Shown: positions 60,152 through 64,000 of the stretch, piece by piece | Numbering within the stretch: position 1 is the first letter of the stretch | Layout: each line of letters begins with the position of its first letter | Source of the DNA: Ruegeria sp. ANG-R | GTDB lineage: Bacteria > Pseudomonadota > Alphaproteobacteria > Rhodobacterales > Rhodobacteraceae | Assembly (NCBI RefSeq): GCF_000813985.1 | Contig: NZ_JWLJ01000001.1 | Location: 1,637,476 to 1,701,475, forward strand | DNA: 64,000 nt | Direction: 5' to 3' | The notes under the pieces: model-generated | Database searches by the model: none | What the model saw: only the letters and a program-made list of their open reading frames with translations | What the model was told of the DNA's origin: nothing | Translations under genes and position numbers: made by a program

Positions 60152-61441
60152 ATGGCGCAAAAGACGCTTTTGAAAGGGCGCGTACTAAGCTTCAACGGAT
60201 CGCCGTTCGAAGCTGAGCCCACCGACGCGACCGAAGTGCACGAAGCGGTCCTCATCGAGGATGGACGCATCGCGGCTATGGGTTTGGCATCCAATCTGTC
60301 TGACACGCATCCCGACGCCGGGGTAAGAGATTACGGTGATCACCTGATCATGGCCGGTTTCATCGATCCCCATGTCCACTATCCGCAGACAGCAATGATC
60401 GCGAGTTGGGGAAAGCGGCTGATTGACTGGCTCAACAGTTACACATTCCCCGAAGAGATGAAGTTCGGTGACCCCGACTATGCCGCCGAAATCGCCAATC
60501 GATATCTGCAACTGACAACATCCCATGGCACGACAACCATGTGCAGCTTTTGCACCATTCATCCGGAAAGTGTCGACGCATTCTTTGCTGCCGCACAGCT
60601 GCGCGGGCAACGGGTGGTTGCGGGCAAAACCTGTATGGATCGCAACGCGCCCGAAGGGCTGCGCGATACTGCGCAAACCGGCTACGATCAATCCAAAGCA
60701 CTACTTGAGAAGTGGCACGGGGTTGATCGGATTTCCTACGCCATCACGCCTCGTTTTTCGCCGACATCAACTCCGGAACAGCTAGAGGCGATGGGCGCGC
60801 TTTGGGCTGAGCATCCCGACTGTCTGATGCAAACCCATCTCAGTGAACAGACCGACGAAATCGAATGGGTCCGGTCCCTGTTTCCCCAGGCGCGCGACTA
60901 TCTGGATACGTATGAGCAATTTGGTCTGCTGGGGGGAAACGGCCTCTATGGCCACGCGATCCATCTGGAAACCCGCGAACGTGACCGCCTGCGCGAGGTC
61001 GATGCCGGACTGATCCACTGCCCCACGTCGAACACGTTTATAGGGTCGGGTCTGTTCGACATGAATGGTCTGATCCGTGAGGGGCACAGGGTTGGCCTTG
61101 CCACCGACACCGGCGGCGGCTCGAGCTTCTCGATGCTGCGCACGATGGCCGCAGCCTACGAGATCGGTCAGTTGCGGGGCCATCCCTTACATCCGTCGCA
61201 GTTGCTTTGGCTCGGGACGGTGGGATCGGCGCGTGCCCTGCGTATGGATGATCGCATTGGAAATATCACCGTGGGTATGGAGGCCGATCTGGTGGTGCTG
61301 GACCTCGCATCGACTCCTGCCATCGCCCAGCGCGAAGCGCATTCTGACGATCTTTGGGAAGCGGTATTCCCGACCATCATGATGGGCGATGACCGCGCGA
61401 TTGCGGATGTCTGGATCGGTGGGCAGAGAGTATCTGACTGA
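60152..61441 (+). CDS. guaD: Guanine deaminase
   Basis: The 429-residue amidohydrolase deaminates guanine to xanthine. The metal motif is DPHVHYPQ with H74 and H76; the substrate segment CSFCTIHPESVDAFF is near 132-146, and HLSEQTDEIEWVRSLFP carries the metal histidine and active-site glutamate. NTFIGSGLF near 282-290 and ATDTGGGSSFSMLRTMA near 303-319 (catalytic D) fit the guanine deaminase group. The ATG at 60152 has GGAG ten bases upstream. It converges with the 8-oxoguanine deaminase-type gene on its right, with a dispersed repeat between them. Together they suggest purine salvage or catabolism. Confidence 0.93.
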   Translation: MAQKTLLKGRVLSFNGSPFEAEPTDATEVHEAVLIEDGRIAAMGLASNLSDTHPDAGVRDYGDHLIMAGFIDPHVHYPQTAMIASWGKRLIDWLNSYTFPEEMKFGDPDYAAEIANRYLQLTTSHGTTTMCSFCTIHPESVDAFFAAAQLRGQRVVAGKTCMDRNAPEGLRDTAQTGYDQSKALLEKWHGVDRISYAITPRFSPTSTPEQLEAMGALWAEHPDCLMQTHLSEQTDEIEWVRSLFPQARDYLDTYEQFGLLGGNGLYGHAIHLETRERDRLREVDAGLIHCPTSNTFIGSGLFDMNGLIREGHRVGLATDTGGGSSFSMLRTMAAAYEIGQLRGHPLHPSQLLWLGTVGSARALRMDDRIGNITVGMEADLVVLDLASTPAIAQREAHSDDLWEAVFPTIMMGDDRAIADVWIGGQRVSD

Positions 61442-61447
61442 TCGGAA

Positions 61448-61461
61448 TGGGCCTTGGCCCA
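61448..61461 (+). other. Short hairpin after guaD
   Basis: TGGGCCTTGGCCCA is a 14-bp near-palindrome 7 bp past the guaD stop and directly before a dispersed repeat. No T-run follows immediately; TATTTTT comes about 16 bases later, so termination is possible but uncertain. Confidence 0.4.
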
Positions 61462-61476
61462 TGCCTCCGGCGGGGA

Positions 61477-61495
61477 TATTTTTGGCCAGATGAAG
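61477..61495 (-). repeat. Dispersed intergenic repeat, copy 2
   Basis: On the minus strand this reads CTTCATCTGGCCAAAAATA, identical to 41445-41463. It is followed (leftward) by TCCCCGCCGGAGGC. The two copies have opposite orientation in the window, but both lie just past a gene end. Confidence 0.7.
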
Positions 61496-61505
61496 GGCGG
61501 ACCCG

Positions 61506-62840
61506 CTATTCCGCCAACGTCCGGGCGAGCCGGTTCTGGGTTTCGATAGCTTTCGGCAGGTCGATGGTGGCGATCTGACCGTCACGGACAATCTGGCGCC
61601 CTTCGACGAACAGGTGCCTGACGCGAGTCGGGCCCGCCAGAAGCAGCGCAGCGGGGTCCCAACTGCCGGCGCTTTCGATACCTCGCACATCCCAAATCGC
61701 GATATCCGCACGTTTTCCGGGCATCAGTCGGCCACAATCCGGCCTGTTCAACACATCCGCCCCGCCGCGGGTGGCAATTTCGAGCGCTTCGCGAGCAGAC
61801 ATGGCATCAGCACCGTTTGCGACCCGTTGCAACAGCATGGACTGGCGCGCCTCGGCCACCAGGTTACCGCTGTCATTGCTGGCCGAGCCATCGACACCCA
61901 ACCCGACGGGCACACCGTGATCCCTCATGCGGCGGATAGGGGCGATGCCGGACCCAAGCCGGCAATTTGAACACGGGCAATGCGCAACACCCGTTTGGCT
62001 GCGTGCGAACAGGTCGATCTCGGCCCCATCCAGCTTGACACAATGGGCGTGCCAGACATCCGACCCGGTCCAGCCAAGATCCTCGGCATATTGCCCGGGA
62101 CGACATCCGAACTGGTCTTGCGAGTAGGCAATATCCTCATCGTTTTCCGCCAGATGTGTATGCAACATCACACCCTTGTCGCGCGCCAGAAGCGCGGCGT
62201 CGCGCATCAGGTCTCTACTGACTGAAAACGGGGAGCAGGGCGCCAAACCAATCCGGCACATCGAGCCCTCGGATGAGTCGTGATATGCATCCACAACGCG
62301 AATCATATCTTCCAGAATCGCTTGTTCCGCTTCGACCAGAGCATCGGGGGGCAAGCCGCCGTCGCTTTCACCGATACTCATCGCACCGCGTGTGGGGTGA
62401 AAACGCAACCCCAACTCGGCGGCCGCATGGATCGTATCTTCCAGCCGAGCACCGTTAGGATAGAGATAGAGGTGATCAGAGCTCAGTGTGCAACCGGAAA
62501 GCGCCAGTTCTGCCAAACCAATCTGAGCAGAGATGAACATCTCGTCGGGCCCAAAGCGCGCCCAGATGGGATAGAGCGTCCGCAGCCACCCAAACAACAA
62601 CGCGTCCTGCCCACCGGGCACCGCGCGTGTAAGAGTTTGGTAAAGATGGTGATGCGTGTTCACCAATCCGGGTGTTACGACACATCCGGTGGCATCATGA
62701 ACCTCACCGTTACTACTCAGACCCGGGCCGATCTGCGCAATCTTTCCATCGCGAACCAGCAGGTCGGCCCCTGCAAGCTCTTGCCGGTCATCATCCATCG
62801 TCACGATCATGTCGGCGTTACGGATCAGAAATTCTGTCAT
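61506..62840 (-). CDS. 8-oxoguanine deaminase-like amidohydrolase (hydroxyatrazine group)
   Basis: A 444-residue metal-dependent deaminase of the AtzB/8-oxoguanine group. The metal motif is PGLVNTHHHLYQTLTRAVPG with H63 and H65; the long GEVHDATGCVVTPG leader and FGWLRTLYPIWARFGPDEMF are the features that separate this group from guanine deaminase. MLHTHLAENDEDIAYSQDQFG supplies further ligands (H, E) near 232-252, and GLGVDGSASNDSGNLVAEARQSML holds the catalytic D. It probably removes the amino group of oxidised guanine to give urate. The start at 62840 was chosen over the ATG six codons upstream. Substrate is inferred. Confidence 0.88.
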   Translation of the reverse strand: MTEFLIRNADMIVTMDDDRQELAGADLLVRDGKIAQIGPGLSSNGEVHDATGCVVTPGLVNTHHHLYQTLTRAVPGGQDALLFGWLRTLYPIWARFGPDEMFISAQIGLAELALSGCTLSSDHLYLYPNGARLEDTIHAAAELGLRFHPTRGAMSIGESDGGLPPDALVEAEQAILEDMIRVVDAYHDSSEGSMCRIGLAPCSPFSVSRDLMRDAALLARDKGVMLHTHLAENDEDIAYSQDQFGCRPGQYAEDLGWTGSDVWHAHCVKLDGAEIDLFARSQTGVAHCPCSNCRLGSGIAPIRRMRDHGVPVGLGVDGSASNDSGNLVAEARQSMLLQRVANGADAMSAREALEIATRGGADVLNRPDCGRLMPGKRADIAIWDVRGIESAGSWDPAALLLAGPTRVRHLFVEGRQIVRDGQIATIDLPKAIETQNRLARTLAE

Positions 62841-62956
62841 TTTAGGGCACTCCCGCATCTGCCCGTCTCATGCATGGAGTGTTAGGCTGGTGGAAAACGG
62901 GCACAAGAACCAGCCGCGTTCAATGTAAAGCGGCGACAGGGCTGCGGCAACTTGTT

Positions 62957-63748
62957 TTAGTATTGCTTTAGAATTTCCAGCGCAGCCGCGTGAATGTCCG
63001 CATTGGCCGCCGCGAGCGCGCGACCGCCGTTATGTGCCGGGGCACCCTGCCAATCGGTCACGATGCCTCCGGCGGCTTCGATTACGGCAATGGGGGCTTG
63101 AATGTCGTAGGCGTTCAGGCCTGCCTCAACCACCAGATCGATTTGCCCGGCAGCCAGCAAAGCGTAAGCATAACAATCCATTCCGTAGCGCGTCAGCTTT
63201 GCCCTCCGCGAAACGGCCCTGAATGCGGAGGCCTCGGTCTCGCTGCCAACCTCTGGAAAGGTCGTGAAGATGATTGCCTGGTCCAGAGATCGCGTTTCAC
63301 GCGTTCCAAGCGCTGCCCGACCCATCGGCCCTTTGACAATGGCTTGATCCTTGTCACCAATGAAGCGTTCACCGATATATGGCTGATCAATCACACCAAG
63401 TGCCGGTCCGGTGTCATCACTCAGTGCAATCAGCACGCCCCATGTGGGCGTGCCGCTGATAAATCCACGCGTGCCGTCGATAGGGTCCAGGACCCAGACC
63501 CGTCCGCTTGTACCGACGCTCTGACCAAATTCCTCACCCAGAATCCCGTCTTCAGGGCGGTGCTTTGCCAGCACCGCACGCATCGCTTTTTCCGCTTCGC
63601 GATCGGCGATGGTGACAGGATCGAACCCTGAAAGACGTTTATTGTCGGTTTTCAGGTTTGACTGACGGAAATAAGGAAGAATGGCCGCCCGCGCTGCGTC
63701 GGCCATTTCCTCGGCAATCTCAAGATCACTTCGTGGGATGTTTTGCAT
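62957..63748 (-). CDS. hisN: Histidinol-phosphatase, inositol-monophosphatase-like (HisN)
   Basis: A 263-residue IMPase-fold enzyme. GILGEEFG near 67-75 carries the first metal glutamate; VWVLDPIDGTRGFISGTPTWGVLIAL near 83-108 the D-P-I-D-G-T metal and catalytic motif; MDCYAYALLAAGQIDLVVEAGLNAYDIQAPIAVIEAAGGIVTDW supplies the last aspartate in Y-D-I-Q-A. In alphaproteobacteria and actinobacteria this fold provides histidinol phosphatase (HisN), which fits the hisFE genes at the other end of the window. 3'-phosphoadenosine or inositol phosphatase is an alternative. It stands 44 bp downstream of an XRE gene on the same strand. Confidence 0.85.
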   Translation of the reverse strand: MQNIPRSDLEIAEEMADAARAAILPYFRQSNLKTDNKRLSGFDPVTIADREAEKAMRAVLAKHRPEDGILGEEFGQSVGTSGRVWVLDPIDGTRGFISGTPTWGVLIALSDDTGPALGVIDQPYIGERFIGDKDQAIVKGPMGRAALGTRETRSLDQAIIFTTFPEVGSETEASAFRAVSRRAKLTRYGMDCYAYALLAAGQIDLVVEAGLNAYDIQAPIAVIEAAGGIVTDWQGAPAHNGGRALAAANADIHAAALEILKQY

Positions 63749-63792
63749 GGCTTACCCGTGCGTCCAGCACCCCGCGAAGTCAAGTGATTGTA

Positions 63793-64000
63793 TCAGGCGA
63801 CGTCGCTCAGCACCCGGGCCAGCTCGAACAGGCGGCGGCGCTGATTTTCCGGAATCGCATAGTATGAGCGAACAAGATCAAGCGCTTCCTTGTCGCCCAT
63901 CAAATCTGCGGGGACCGATTTCTTGTCGGCGTCCGTCTTCTGGGCTTCTTCCAGACCCTCGAAAAAGAAGCTGACTGGAACATCCAATGCCTCGGCAATG
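63793..64000 (-). CDS. XRE-family regulator, C-terminal part only
   Basis: The gene runs off the right edge. The visible frame reads IAEALDVPVSFFFEGLEEAQ near the edge, a sequence that normally follows the recognition helix of XRE regulators, then PADLMGDKEALDLVRSYYAIPENQRRRLFELARVLSDVA. The LVRSYYAI-x3-Q-R-R-R-L-x-ELAR segment is a common C-terminus in alphaproteobacterial XRE proteins. The DNA-binding helices are outside the window. Nothing can be said about targets. Confidence 0.85.
   Translation of the reverse strand, partial: IAEALDVPVSFFFEGLEEAQKTDADKKSVPADLMGDKEALDLVRSYYAIPENQRRRLFELARVLSDVA

Noticed and set aside
1..64000. Prophage, insertion sequence or CRISPR array
   Set aside because: No transposase, integrase, phage structural gene, cas gene or regular spaced repeat is visible. 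The two dispersed repeats found are short intergenic elements.

Overview
The window looks like a chromosomal segment of a marine alphaproteobacterium of the order Rhodobacterales (Roseobacter group, Ruegeria-like). The evidence is the GC-rich sequence, the short alphaproteobacterial prolyl-tRNA synthetase, the HdaA-type DnaA paralogue, the ScfR-family regulator PccR next to propionyl-CoA carboxylase, and choline-O-sulfate and choline degradation genes. The genus is inferred from gene content and order remembered from related genomes, not from a search. I see no prophage, transposase, CRISPR array, rRNA or origin. One tRNA gene (tRNA-Tyr) is present.

Layout. 1-5.3 kb: a partial DUF302 gene, hisF-hisE, small conserved genes, a zinc-ribbon gene that seems to start at ATT, rlmB and tRNA-Tyr. 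5.3-8.3 kb: a GT39-like membrane glycosyltransferase, a DUF2478 NTPase and an NnrU protein. 8.3-12.8 kb: a proX-proV-permease uptake operon for a quaternary amine, probably choline or glycine betaine, with a BetI-like operator upstream. 12.8-17.8 kb: a Tag-type glycosylase, a lipoprotein with an HELTH motif, a cytochrome c, and lolC-lolD. 17.8-21.7 kb: proS and an unassigned pair of flavoprotein plus 2-oxoglutarate oxygenase. 21.8-28.4 kb: a PerM-type permease, hdaA, ppx and household genes.

28.5-41.7 kb is the propionyl-CoA assimilation locus. It holds mcm with a coupled sulfotransferase-like gene, pccA with a coupled membrane protein, pccB, an MFS exporter and pccR. Three copies of the palindrome GCAAATTTGC lie inside this locus. 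A 21-codon small gene with its own promoter, ribosome site and terminator lies between the mcm and pccA arms.

41.8-45.8 kb is betI-betC-betA without betB. A 20-nt operator upstream of betI matches the one near proX at 19 of 20 positions, which ties choline-sulfate and choline oxidation to uptake 33 kb away. 45.8-64 kb: transporters (EamA, ArgO with ArgP, two SLC13, BASS, MgtE), yebC, a second flavoprotein, ymdB, fau, two purine deaminases, hisN and a partial XRE regulator.

Together the locus fits a cell that uses plankton-derived osmolytes and purines. Choline sulfate and choline go to betaine aldehyde. Odd-chain and propionate-type carbon goes through propionyl-CoA to succinyl-CoA.
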